The notes: generated by a model not told the origin, from the letters alone. DNA of 22,595 bases from Clostridiales bacterium UBA3953 (GCA_002385415.1 DGDL01000064.1:1-22595); one strand, 5' to 3'; counted from the stretch's first letter, positions 1 through 7,335 are shown. Made by a program: numbers and translations.

Positions 1-24
1 AGCTAAGGAACCAGGTTAGATTAG

Positions 25-100
25 TGGTGCCCAGATCCGGAATCGAACCAGCGACACGGGGATTTTCAGTCCCCTGCTCTACCAACTGAGCTATCTGGGC
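25..100 (-). tRNA. tRNA-Phe (anticodon GAA)
   Basis: Read on the minus strand, this 76-nt gene folds as a cloverleaf. It has a perfect 7-bp acceptor stem (GCCCAGA with TCTGGGC), a D-stem GCTC/GAGC, a 5-bp anticodon stem GGGGA/TCCCC around the loop CTGAAAA (anticodon GAA), a TTCGATT T-loop, discriminator A and an encoded CCA. The T-stem is imperfect, with an outermost G-A mismatch and one U-G wobble. It lies four bases downstream of tRNA-Gln and is probably cotranscribed with it from the promoter near 195-223. Any terminator or further tRNA lies beyond the left edge. Confidence 0.96.
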
Positions 101-104
101 ACAG

Positions 105-180
105 TGGCAGGGGTCCCTGGACTCGAACCAGGGAATGCAGGAGTCAAAGTCCTGTGCCTTACCAGCTTGGCGACACCCCT
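105..180 (-). tRNA. tRNA-Gln (anticodon TTG)
   Basis: On the minus strand this 76-nt sequence forms a cloverleaf: D-arm GCC/GGC, anticodon stem CAGGA/TCCTG with loop CTTTGAC (anticodon TTG), T-stem CCTGG/CCAGG with loop TTCGAGT, discriminator G and encoded CCA. The acceptor stem AGGGGTG/GACCCCT pairs at six of seven positions, with a G-G mismatch at the innermost pair (7-66). It begins with A1-U72, whereas bacterial tRNA-Gln more often begins with U1. It is the first gene after the promoter near 195-223. Confidence 0.95.
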
Positions 181-194
181 ATAACGACTTTGAC

Positions 195-223
195 ATTATA
201 TCATATTCCGGCCGTCAAGTCAA
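195..223 (-). promoter_or_regulatory. Sigma-70-type promoter of the tRNA-Gln/tRNA-Phe unit
   Basis: On the minus strand a TTGACT -35 box (223-218) is followed by a 17-bp spacer and a perfect TATAAT -10 box (200-195). The predicted start, near 188, is about 8 bases before the mature 5' end of tRNA-Gln. The promoter sits in the 70-bp gap after the glycerate kinase stop codon, so the tRNAs need not depend on readthrough from that gene. Confidence 0.75.
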
Positions 224-250
224 GCCGCATTATACGCATAATCCTATAAT

Positions 251-1426
251 TTATTGCAAATTCAGCGGTTTTACGGCAAGAAGGCGCGCAATATCGCCCG
301 CGGTCTGCATAACATTCTCACGCACGCGCAGCTTTGCGGTCTCAAGCGGCTCGGGACGGCGGCTTACGGAAAATATTGCGGTTACGCCCTCGTTATAGAT
401 GGCCCGCAGCTCGGACTCATCCAGCTCGACACCGCCGACAAGCGCTATGACGGGCACGCCGGCCGCTTTGCATTTGCGCGCCACACCGATGGCGGCTTTG
501 CCGCCAAGGCTCTGGGAGTCCAGCCTGCCCTCGCCGGTCACAGCCAAGTCGGCACCGGAAAGCAGCTCGTCTATCCCGGCGGCTTCAAGCAGTGTATCTA
601 TGCCGGGGCGAAGCTCCGCACCGAGCAGCGCATGCAGTCCCGCACCCATGCCGCCCGCTGCGCCGCCGCCTGGAAGCTGCGCGACATCTGCTCCGAGCCT
701 GCGCAATATGACGTCGCAAAGGTTGCACAGCCCTGCATCAAGCATCGGAAGCTCGCTTGCGCACGCGCCCTTTTGTGGCGCAAACACATAAGAGGCGCCG
801 CGCGGCCCGACAGTGGGATTATCAACGTCGCACATAACCGTCAGCCTGACAGAGCACAGCAGCTTGCGCGCAGCTGACACGTCAATGTCGGCAATATTGC
901 AAAGCGTTGCCCCAACCGGTATAAACTCGCGTCCGGTACGGTCGAAAAATCGCACGCCGAGCGCTGCGGCCAGCCCACATCCTCCGTCGTTTGTGCACGA
1001 GCCGCCCAGCCCGACCGTTATATCGGTGCAGCCGAGCCGCACAGCCTCGCATATCTGCTCGCCGACACCGTAGGTTGTGGTGGAAAGCGGGGAGTATCCC
1101 TCCGAGAGGCCCGCGCAGCTTGCCGTCTCGATTACGGCACGTTTTGTGCCGCCGTCGTCTATCACCGCAAATTCCGCGGCGACGCGCTCGCCCGGCATGC
1201 GCCCGCAGACAGAGACGGCGTGCTTATATGCCGACACACCTTGTTTGCCCGACATGGCGGCGATAAAGGAATCGACGGTGCCCTCGCCTCCGTCGGCAAC
1301 AGGTACGGTTTTAACGCTGCAGCCGGTCAAATGTTTTTCAAATGCGGCTTTTATCCAGTCGCAAAGCTCTGCGGAGCTTGCGCTGCCCTTGAACGAATCG
1401 GGTATAACAATTATGTTGCGTATCAT
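251..1426 (-). CDS. glxK: Glycerate 2-kinase (GlxK/GarK family)
   Basis: The 391-residue product matches the usual length of the GlxK/GarK glycerate kinase family, which phosphorylates D-glycerate with ATP to 2-phosphoglycerate and so feeds glycerate from sugar-acid or serine degradation into lower glycolysis. Visible family motifs are DSFKGS (residues 10-15), ADGGEGT (44-50), the glycine-rich GLGGSCTNDGG segment (about 139-149) and the C-terminal GEGRLDSQ motif. There is no signal peptide, so it is cytosolic. The ATG start is followed at once by the family's opening strand (IIVIPDSFKG). A minus-strand promoter (1487-1458) gives a short leader. No glyoxylate or glycerate pathway gene adjoins it, so its substrate source cannot be read from context. 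Confidence 0.95.
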   Translation of the reverse strand: MIRNIIVIPDSFKGSASSAELCDWIKAAFEKHLTGCSVKTVPVADGGEGTVDSFIAAMSGKQGVSAYKHAVSVCGRMPGERVAAEFAVIDDGGTKRAVIETASCAGLSEGYSPLSTTTYGVGEQICEAVRLGCTDITVGLGGSCTNDGGCGLAAALGVRFFDRTGREFIPVGATLCNIADIDVSAARKLLCSVRLTVMCDVDNPTVGPRGASYVFAPQKGACASELPMLDAGLCNLCDVILRRLGADVAQLPGGGAAGGMGAGLHALLGAELRPGIDTLLEAAGIDELLSGADLAVTGEGRLDSQSLGGKAAIGVARKCKAAGVPVIALVGGVELDESELRAIYNEGVTAIFSVSRRPEPLETAKLRVRENVMQTAGDIARLLAVKPLNLQ

Positions 1427-1457
1427 CTTGCCTTGCCTTCGATTTGTCTTGCCTATG

Positions 1458-1487
1458 ATTATATATGGGGTGTGGCGGGCTTGTCAA
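1458..1487 (-). promoter_or_regulatory. Promoter of the glycerate kinase gene
   Basis: On the minus strand TTGACA (1487-1482), an 18-bp spacer and TATAAT (1463-1458) form a near-consensus vegetative promoter. The predicted start is near 1451, leaving a leader of about 25 bases before the ATG at 1426. Its -35 box lies only 8 bp from the -35 box of the opposing rqcH promoter, so the two promoters stand back to back. Confidence 0.7.
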
Positions 1488-1495
1488 CAAAATAC

Positions 1496-1524
1496 TTGAT
1501 AATAAAAGCATGCGGTGGTATAAT
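1496..1524 (+). promoter_or_regulatory. Promoter of rqcH
   Basis: TTGATA (1496-1501), a 17-bp spacer and TATAAT (1519-1524) predict a start near 1531, about 39 bases before the rqcH ATG. A ribosome binding site, AGGAAAGG, lies at about 1554-1561 in this leader. Confidence 0.75.
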
Positions 1525-1569
1525 GAAAGAAAACAAATGTTTACATTATTCATAGGAAAGGACAAATAG

Positions 1570-3348
1570 ATGCCGTTTGATGCGGGCTTTTTAGCCGCAG
1601 TGACCCACGAACTTGCACCGCTTGCGGGCGCGCGCGTCGACCGCGTACTGCAACCTGACCGTGACAACATAGTATTGGCTCTCCGCTCGGGAAGGGAAGA
1701 CTGCAGACTGCTTATTTGCGCCGGCTCGAAAACGCCGCGCATTCAGATTACCTCGCGGTCGGACGAGCTGCCTTTGTCTCCGCCGATGTTTTGCATGCTG
1801 CTCCGCAAGCATCTTACTGGCGCAAGGCTCATATCGATTGAGCAGATAGGCTTCGAGCGCGCAGTGCGCCTGACATTCGATACCCGCGACGAGCTGGGTT
1901 TTACGGGCAGGGCGCATCTTATCGCCGAGCTGATGGGGCGATACTCCAACGTGATTTTAACCGATGCCGACGACAAAATCATCGGTGCGCTGAAGATAAT
2001 AGATTTTTCGGACAGCCAAATACGCCAGATAATGCCCGGCCTGCGCTATAAGATACCGCCGCTGCAGACAATGACGGCTGATGCATCGGCAGTGTTTGGC
2101 CCGTCGGATGAGCCAAGATACAAGCTGAACCCGCTTGAGGCAGAGCGCGAGGTGTTTTTTAGCCTGCGCGAGCACTCCGGGCTGCCGGACGACAAGTTTA
2201 TTACGGCATATTACTACGGAATTTCGGGTGTCGTTGCACGCGAGATCGCTCATCGTGCGCGCGGCGACGGTGCCGAGAGGCTGTGGGAAGTGTTTTCGGG
2301 TATTGCAGCCGACATAAAAGAGTGCAGGTTTACCCCTTGCATTGTGCGCGGCGAAAAAGGCGAACTTGTTGAGTTTTCGTTTTTGCGTCTTACGCATTAC
2401 GGCCCGTCATACTCGATTGCAGAGTATTCGAGCTTCGGCGAAATGATGGACGACTTTTTTACCGAGCGCGATACCGCCGAGCGATACCGTCAGCGCGCCG
2501 CCGACCTTCACAGGTTGCTCTCGAACACCGAAGCAAGGCTCACAAAAAAAATTGGGCTCCAGCAGGCCGACCTTGCCGCCTGCGCCGACAAGGAGAAATA
2601 CAAGGCAATGGGCGACCTTATCACCTCCAATCTCTACAAGCTCAAGCCCGGTGACAGGGTCGTTACGCTGACAGACTATATGACCGACCCGCCCTCCGAG
2701 GTGACGGTCGAGCTTGACCCCAGACTTACACCGGTGCAGAATGCGCAAAAATACTACAAAAAATATACAAAGGCAAAATCGGCAGAAACCGCGCTGGCCG
2801 AGCAGATTAGACTTGCGCGGCAGGAGCTTGAATATATAGCGGGCGTGTCCGACGCGCTGTCCAGAGCGCGCAGCGAAGCCGAGCTTGCAGAAATCCGGCG
2901 GGAACTGTTTGAGGCGGGCTATGCCTCAAGGATGAAAAACCATGTCGCGCAAAAGCCGACGCCGCCAAAACCGCTGCGTTTCCGCACATCAGGCGGATTT
3001 GAAGTGCTTTGCGGTAAAAACAACATACAAAACGAATATATCACCTTCAAACTTGCATCCAAGAAAGACATCTGGCTGCATGTAAAGGGCATGCCGGGCT
3101 CGCATGTGGTGCTGCTCTGCGGCGGTAAAGAGCCAAGCGACCAGGACCTCACCGAGGCGGCAACCATAGCCGCAACATATTCTAAAGCGGCAGAGGGTGT
3201 GCCCGCGCCGGTCGACTACACGCAGGTCAAAAACGTCAAAAAGCCCCCGGGAACGAAGCCGGGTTATGTGACATACAAAACCAATCGCACCGCTTATGTG
3301 GTGCCCGACCAAGAGCTTTGTGAAAAGCTGAAAATAGAAAAAGCATAA
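1570..3348 (+). CDS. rqcH: RqcH, Rqc2/NFACT-family ribosome quality control protein
   Basis: The 592-residue protein has the NFACT layout. The N-terminal domain opens with FDAGFLAAVTHEL and contains the conserved PPMFCMLLRKHL block (about 71-82). A helical middle (about residues 270-440) carries the expected coiled-coil arms. The C-terminal NFACT-R (DUF814) domain shows GKNNIQNEYITF and the PGSHV motif. In bacteria RqcH binds 50S subunits blocked by peptidyl-tRNA and recruits tRNA-Ala to add C-terminal alanine tails that mark the chain for degradation; older annotation calls it fibronectin-binding protein. At the position of the functional Asp-Arg pair of characterised RqcH this protein has Glu96-Arg97, a conservative change. 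AGGAAAGG precedes the ATG. The sirtuin gene follows after 71 bp. Confidence 0.96.
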   Translation: MPFDAGFLAAVTHELAPLAGARVDRVLQPDRDNIVLALRSGREDCRLLICAGSKTPRIQITSRSDELPLSPPMFCMLLRKHLTGARLISIEQIGFERAVRLTFDTRDELGFTGRAHLIAELMGRYSNVILTDADDKIIGALKIIDFSDSQIRQIMPGLRYKIPPLQTMTADASAVFGPSDEPRYKLNPLEAEREVFFSLREHSGLPDDKFITAYYYGISGVVAREIAHRARGDGAERLWEVFSGIAADIKECRFTPCIVRGEKGELVEFSFLRLTHYGPSYSIAEYSSFGEMMDDFFTERDTAERYRQRAADLHRLLSNTEARLTKKIGLQQADLAACADKEKYKAMGDLITSNLYKLKPGDRVVTLTDYMTDPPSEVTVELDPRLTPVQNAQKYYKKYTKAKSAETALAEQIRLARQELEYIAGVSDALSRARSEAELAEIRRELFEAGYASRMKNHVAQKPTPPKPLRFRTSGGFEVLCGKNNIQNEYITFKLASKKDIWLHVKGMPGSHVVLLCGGKEPSDQDLTEAATIAATYSKAAEGVPAPVDYTQVKNVKKPPGTKPGYVTYKTNRTAYVVPDQELCEKLKIEKA

Positions 3349-3419
3349 GTCGGGCGAAAAGCGACGGCATCGGACATAGCATCATATTAATCTTAATATC
3401 GATGGGGCAGGCATAAGAA

Positions 3420-4184
3420 ATGAAAAACGGCGAGTTTGCAGGCAATGAGTATGCCGAACAGATCAAAGGGCTGAGAGATGCAATTTCACGCAGCCGCAGG
3501 CTGTGTGTGTTTACGGGCGCGGGTATAAGCTGCCCGTCGGGGATACCGGATTTCCGCTCGGCAAAAGGCGTGTTAAATCAGCCGGGACTGAGCGGATACA
3601 GGCCCGAGCAGATAATTTCCCACACATTTCTTGAGATGAAGCCCGAGCTGTTTTTCGAGTTTTACTGCTCGCGGCTGGTCTATCCCGATGCAAAACCGAA
3701 CGACGCGCACAAATACTTTGCGAGGCTGGAGAAGCCCGGGCGCAGGGTGGATGTCGTCACGCAAAACATCGACGGACTGCACAGCGCGGCGGGCAGTACG
3801 CATGTTATAGAGCTGCACGGCGCTGTCGCGCGCAATTACTGCGTGCGCTGCAGCAAAAAGTATGAGCTCGACTTCATTTTAGGCACAAGCGGCGTGCCGC
3901 GCTGCGATTGTGGCGGGATGGTTAGACCCGACGTCGTGCTGTACGAGGAGCAGCTCGACGAGAACGTTATATACGAGGCAATCGATGCGATTACAAATGC
4001 GGACACGATGGTGGTTGTCGGCACATCCCTGACAGTGTACCCCGCAGCGTCGTTTACAGGCTATTTTGAGGGCGATGTGCTTGCGGTTATAAACCGCGAT
4101 CCCACGCCGCTCGACCGCTACGCAAAATATGCGATATATGGCGACGCGGCCGAGATTGCGAGGCTGCTTGAGGGGCGGGATTAG
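3420..4184 (+). CDS. cobB: Sir2-family NAD-dependent protein deacylase (sirtuin)
   Basis: The 254-residue protein is a compact bacterial sirtuin, removing acyl groups from lysines using NAD and releasing nicotinamide and O-acyl-ADP-ribose. It shows the GAGIS motif (33-37), PDFRS (43-47), QNIDGLH (115-121), the catalytic histidine in HG (His133), a zinc ribbon with Cys141, Cys144, Cys162 and Cys164, VRPDVVLYEE (168-177) and the GTSL nucleotide-binding motif. The last zinc pair is CDC rather than the usual CxxC. There is no signal peptide. It starts 71 bp after rqcH on the same strand with no clear terminator between, so cotranscription is likely. The ATG has only a weak GGGGCAGG-like site upstream. 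Its target proteins cannot be inferred. Confidence 0.94.
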   Translation: MKNGEFAGNEYAEQIKGLRDAISRSRRLCVFTGAGISCPSGIPDFRSAKGVLNQPGLSGYRPEQIISHTFLEMKPELFFEFYCSRLVYPDAKPNDAHKYFARLEKPGRRVDVVTQNIDGLHSAAGSTHVIELHGAVARNYCVRCSKKYELDFILGTSGVPRCDCGGMVRPDVVLYEEQLDENVIYEAIDAITNADTMVVVGTSLTVYPAASFTGYFEGDVLAVINRDPTPLDRYAKYAIYGDAAEIARLLEGRD

Positions 4185-4351
4185 CCGGGCTTGCGGCTTG
4201 CTTTTGTGGCCGGACGGCTGCATTTTCCGTTTGTGCCGTGGCTCAAAGCGCCGTTTTAGCAGCCCGCAAAAATAAAGCCGCACCATGAAAACACGCCACT
4301 CGTGTCACAAGCGACGAATTGCGCAATTATATGACAGGTATACATAGAGAA

Positions 4352-4379
4352 AGCCGCTCGGCATATATGCCGGGCGGCT
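4352..4379. terminator. Bidirectional rho-independent terminator between the sirtuin and lipoprotein genes
   Basis: A hairpin with arms AGCCGC-t-CGGCA and TGCCG-g-GCGGCT around ATATA sits between convergent genes. Reading plus it is followed by CTTTATT, and reading minus by TTTCTCT. It starts 2 bp beyond the stop codon of the minus-strand lipoprotein gene, so its main role is probably to end that operon, and it can also stop the rqcH-sirtuin transcript. The 167 bp between the sirtuin stop and this hairpin holds no gene, only a 12-bp palindrome (AATTGCGCAATT, 4317-4328) of unknown meaning. Confidence 0.8.
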
Positions 4380-4381
4380 CT

Positions 4382-5314
4382 TTATTCGGATTGGCCACTT
4401 CCGTCTCCTTCCGTGAGGTTGACGGAATATATAATCGGGCTGTTTTCATCGAGCGGGCGATAGTCGCTGATGCGGATGTATACGGTGTCCGATTCTGCAA
4501 AGTATTCGGTCAGGTCGGCGGAGTATTTGCCGCGCGGTGTGCCGTATCCGCTGTCGGTGAAGGCAAACAGCCTGTAGTACGTTTCGGTATCGGTCGAAAC
4601 GGTGACGAGATACTGGCCTTCGATGTCGAGCTCGAGCCTGTATGCTCCGCCTTTGTCGCCCGTCAGCTTATAGATAAGTACGTCTGTGCGCGCCAGCTTT
4701 CGTTTGCCGTCCTCGACCGTGCCGGCGTCCTGCCAGATAAGTGCGGCTTCTTCGCTGCTTCCTGCGGGTATGGCACTGCCACCCATATAGCTGCGGACAA
4801 TTTCCATCCCGAGCGAAAGCGTCAGCTCATCTTTTGCCGTAAAATCGGTCTTGGAGCGGTAGCCGAGATAGTTTTCGCAGAAATACTGTAACGCGGCTTC
4901 GGTGCCGTGCTCGGATTTGCCCGCAATGACTATTTTTGTTCCGTCGCCGCAGACCTTTATAATAAAATGCCCGTCGGCAAGCTGCTGGATGGCGTCTATG
5001 CTTTCCTGACGGTTGGTGGAGCCGACCAAAATCTCCTTGCGTGCAGTGTTGTCCTCTTTCCCGTCCCAGTCGGTTTTCACGTTTATTTCAGCCCCGGTGA
5101 CCGCATTCACCGCGTGTTTAAGGTAAACTGCGGCGCGCACCGCCGGATTGCTTGACGGGTAAAGGTCGTTGCGTACGATAACGTATTCGGTAGCTCCCCC
5201 AGAAACAATGGGCAGCGGCTCGGACGTTTCTTTCGCATCGCCCGATGCGCATGAGGCGAGGGCAAGAAAAGCGAAAGTCACTGATACCGCGAGTGCGAAA
5301 AAACGCCGTGACAT
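4382..5314 (-). CDS. Lipoprotein with an alpha-glucuronidase N-terminal-like domain
   Basis: The 310-residue product has a type II signal peptide with arginines near the start, a hydrophobic stretch and a LALASC lipobox, so Cys22 should be lipidated and the protein anchored outside the membrane. The first domain (about 45-165) resembles the noncatalytic N-terminal domain of GH67 alpha-glucuronidases and similar carbohydrate-acting proteins, with a hallmark EILVGSTNR strand. No catalytic glycosidase domain follows; the rest (about 190-305) looks like a beta-sandwich. I chose the ATG at 5314 because AAGGA (5330-5326) precedes it; the same AAGGA overlaps an ATG at 5326 and cannot serve it. It is the last gene of a four-gene minus operon, 71 bp after another lipoprotein gene. 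A binding or scaffold role at the surface is inference. Confidence 0.8.
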   Translation of the reverse strand: MSRRFFALAVSVTFAFLALASCASGDAKETSEPLPIVSGGATEYVIVRNDLYPSSNPAVRAAVYLKHAVNAVTGAEINVKTDWDGKEDNTARKEILVGSTNRQESIDAIQQLADGHFIIKVCGDGTKIVIAGKSEHGTEAALQYFCENYLGYRSKTDFTAKDELTLSLGMEIVRSYMGGSAIPAGSSEEAALIWQDAGTVEDGKRKLARTDVLIYKLTGDKGGAYRLELDIEGQYLVTVSTDTETYYRLFAFTDSGYGTPRGKYSADLTEYFAESDTVYIRISDYRPLDENSPIIYSVNLTEGDGSGQSE

Positions 5315-5385
5315 TTTCCGTACCATCCTTAAAATATTTCACGGCGGTCGTGCGAGCCATTGTGCCCGCACGGGCGCCGTGATGC

Positions 5386-5988
5386 TCAGAAAGTTGGACC
5401 GTCAAGCAGCCAAACTCCGTCCTGATTTACCATAACCAATGTCAGGGTGCCGCTTTCGTCGGTACCGCGGAGGGTGTAGTTAACCTTTATTCTTACTTTT
5501 GTCGGGGTGGATTCGACGACCTCCGCAGACGACAAATCAAGCTCGGTGCGAAGGTCGAGTGCCTTCCAGTTTATGTCCACGAACAGCACCCCGTTCACTT
5601 CCTTGTAGCGGGGCGTTATGTTGTCCTCTTCATAGCCTTCGAAAGCCATTATATACACGGACTTCAGATAATCTGCCGAGTAGACACTTTCGGCCGCCGC
5701 TTTCAGAGAGGACATGTCGCGATAGGGTGCGTCCTCCGCCACTTCAAAATACTCGGGCCCGATGTCATACTCGCTTTTGACCGCTTTTTCGGTTGGAGGC
5801 AAGCCCTTGCCGACGAATATCTCGTTGAGCTGTTGGGAAAGCGGGACAATTTCACTAAGACGCGCCAAAATCTCCTCGTCGGGCGGACCGGGTTGCGTGG
5901 TTTTGCATCCGATTATGGTAAGCAGCGCGGCAATTACAACTGCTGCCAGTATCAAGCCGCGCGTTGCCTTGTGCCGGTTAATTTTCAT
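5386..5988 (-). CDS. Small lipoprotein of unknown function, possibly IseA-like
   Basis: From the ATG at 5988 the product is 200 residues with a basic start, a hydrophobic helix and a TIIGC lipobox, so Cys28 is the predicted lipidation site. A longer reading from 6096 would place 36 unlikely residues before the signal peptide. A good AAAGGAG site precedes 5988 and lies inside the end of the upstream SLOG gene, whose stop codon overlaps this start (ATGA). The mature part is acidic near its start and ends in beta-strands closing with DGVWLLDGP, a pattern of small alpha+beta domains. The YRDMSSLKAAAESVYSADY region resembles IseA-type inhibitors of cell-wall DL-endopeptidases, but I cannot confirm this by eye. 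Tight coupling to the SLOG gene suggests a shared role. Confidence 0.82.
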   Translation of the reverse strand: MKINRHKATRGLILAAVVIAALLTIIGCKTTQPGPPDEEILARLSEIVPLSQQLNEIFVGKGLPPTEKAVKSEYDIGPEYFEVAEDAPYRDMSSLKAAAESVYSADYLKSVYIMAFEGYEEDNITPRYKEVNGVLFVDINWKALDLRTELDLSSAEVVESTPTKVRIKVNYTLRGTDESGTLTLVMVNQDGVWLLDGPTF

Positions 5989-6479
5989 GGTATATATAGC
6001 TCCTTTGCCAGATTGACGACCGACAGACCGCGCTTTCGGGCATATCCGACCGTATAAGCGGTTCCGCCGGTGGCATATATTAAGTAGCACAAACACACTA
6101 CGCTGCGGTCGACCATATATCTGTTGCGCGCACTCATGCAGCCGGGATGATAGGAGTTGGACAGATAAACGGTTTCGTCGGCGCGCTCGGATATACGCTC
6201 AAACAGCGCAATATCGGCAGGGCCCCAGCTTTTTGTGTGCCCTCTGCAGGGCAAAACAAGCGAAAGGGTGAGATTCGGCAGCTCTTTTTTCAAGTTCAGC
6301 AGCGTCACCGAGGCGAGCATGTCAAACCCCAGCGCTCCGCCGGCAAAATAGTGCGTGATGCCGCCCTCGTACAAGCCGCGTATGCGGCGCTCGATAGCCG
6401 CGACGAGCAGCTCGAGCGGCACGCCGGCAAGATTTCGGTGACCTGTCAGGCAGACGGAGGTGTTTTGGTCGGAGAGCAT
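5985..6479 (-). CDS. SLOG-domain protein of the DUF1273/YpsA type
   Basis: The 164-residue protein begins with SVCLTGHR, followed by FAGGALGFDMLAS and a C-terminal GGTAYTVGYA loop. This is the Rossmann-like SLOG fold of DUF1273/YpsA proteins, thought to bind nucleotides or nucleotide-derived ligands. Bacillus YpsA affects cell division, but the biochemical activity of the family is not settled. No signal peptide or membrane helix is present. It lies 12 bp after the acyltransferase gene and shares an ATGA overlap with the downstream lipoprotein gene. Its own ribosome binding site is poor, so translation is probably coupled to the upstream gene. A cytosolic sensor inside an operon of surface proteins is the unusual point. 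Confidence 0.88.
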   Translation of the reverse strand: MLSDQNTSVCLTGHRNLAGVPLELLVAAIERRIRGLYEGGITHYFAGGALGFDMLASVTLLNLKKELPNLTLSLVLPCRGHTKSWGPADIALFERISERADETVYLSNSYHPGCMSARNRYMVDRSVVCLCYLIYATGGTAYTVGYARKRGLSVVNLAKELYIP

Positions 6480-6491
6480 AAAGGCCGGCGG

Positions 6492-7178
6492 TCAGCTTTT
6501 CGGTTCACCGCGTTTTCTGATGACGCGCGCGGGAGAACCTACCGCGACCGAGTAGGGCGGTATGGACTTTACAACCGTAGACGATGCGCCGATAACGCTG
6601 CCCTCACCGATGTCTGCCGAGTAAAGAATGCAGACGCACATGCCGATATAGCAGTCGCGCCCGATGGTTATCTTTCGGGTGTGACCGCCCTGTGCGGCTA
6701 TGGGTTTGTCCGGGTCGTCAAATATATGCGAGTAGGGCGTAATAGTTATATTTTGTGCGAGCAGGCTGTCGTCGCCTATCTCAAGGCCGACATGGCCGTG
6801 CAGGCAGCAGTTTGTTCCGATATATACGTTTCTGCCTACGTTGATATAACCTTCGTCCCTCTCTGTGTCGAGATACACGCCGTCCATCAGGCGCGCGCCG
6901 TCGCCAAGCGTGATTCCGCCCTCGCCGCGCGCAATAAGCGTGCATCTGTCGCCGATTACGACATTGTCGCCGAGCGAGATCCACTGCGGGTTGACAATCT
7001 TAACACCGCAGCCGATGCGGATGTTTTTGCCGGCGTGGCGCAAAAGGCCGGAGTAATAGCGCACGCGCAGCTCCTCCGCATGCTCGGAGGGCATGTGCAT
7101 TATAACGGTTTTGCGGTAAAGTTCACGCTCTTCAGGTGGCATTGTAGCAAAAGCGTCACTAAAAAATGTATCTTTCAT
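6492..7178 (-). CDS. Hexapeptide-repeat acyltransferase (maltose/galactoside O-acetyltransferase-like)
   Basis: The 228-residue protein has a helical N-terminal part (1-50) and then a left-handed beta-helix with many [LIV]-G-x4 repeats, such as ISLGDNVVIGDR, ITLGDGARL, INVGRNVYIG and VIGASSTVV. It closes with VGSPARVIRKRG, the usual end of sugar O-acetyltransferases. Such enzymes transfer acetyl from acetyl-CoA to a sugar or sugar-nucleotide hydroxyl or amine as trimers; the catalytic histidine is probably the one in NITITPYSHIF. The ATG is supported by GGAG at 7191-7188 and a promoter at 7283-7255. It is the first gene of an operon with the SLOG protein and two lipoproteins. The acceptor substrate is unknown; a cell-surface glycan precursor is plausible. 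Confidence 0.9.
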   Translation of the reverse strand: MKDTFFSDAFATMPPEERELYRKTVIMHMPSEHAEELRVRYYSGLLRHAGKNIRIGCGVKIVNPQWISLGDNVVIGDRCTLIARGEGGITLGDGARLMDGVYLDTERDEGYINVGRNVYIGTNCCLHGHVGLEIGDDSLLAQNITITPYSHIFDDPDKPIAAQGGHTRKITIGRDCYIGMCVCILYSADIGEGSVIGASSTVVKSIPPYSVAVGSPARVIRKRGEPKS

Positions 7179-7254
7179 GCTTTAATTCTCCATTTAAGCG
7201 CCGCAGCGCGAATAATATATTTATAAATTTATAATTTGTTAAATTATAAAAAAT

Positions 7255-7283
7255 ATTATAATTGCATGAGCTGATATTGTCAA
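7255..7283 (-). promoter_or_regulatory. Promoter of the acyltransferase-SLOG-lipoprotein operon
   Basis: On the minus strand a perfect TTGACA (7283-7278), a 17-bp spacer and a perfect TATAAT (7260-7255) match the vegetative consensus exactly. The predicted start, near 7248, leaves a 70-base AT-rich leader before the ATG at 7178. No stable hairpin stands out in the leader. Confidence 0.8.
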
Positions 7284-7306
7284 GACAGAATATGCACTCT
7301 GCTTTC

Positions 7307-7335
7307 TTGACAATTAAAATCTACCGTGATAAAAT
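7307..7335 (+). promoter_or_regulatory. Promoter of the GH172 glycosidase gene
   Basis: A perfect TTGACA (7307-7312), a 17-bp spacer and TAAAAT (7330-7335) predict a start near 7342 and a leader of about 55 bases. Its -35 region is the right arm of an 8-bp inverted repeat (CTTGACAA), and the left arm (7277-7284) is the -35 region of the opposing promoter. Confidence 0.8.

Noticed and set aside
4317..4328. 12-bp palindrome AATTGCGCAATT downstream of the sirtuin gene
   Set aside because: Short, lies between convergent genes where no promoter is expected, and could easily occur by chance.
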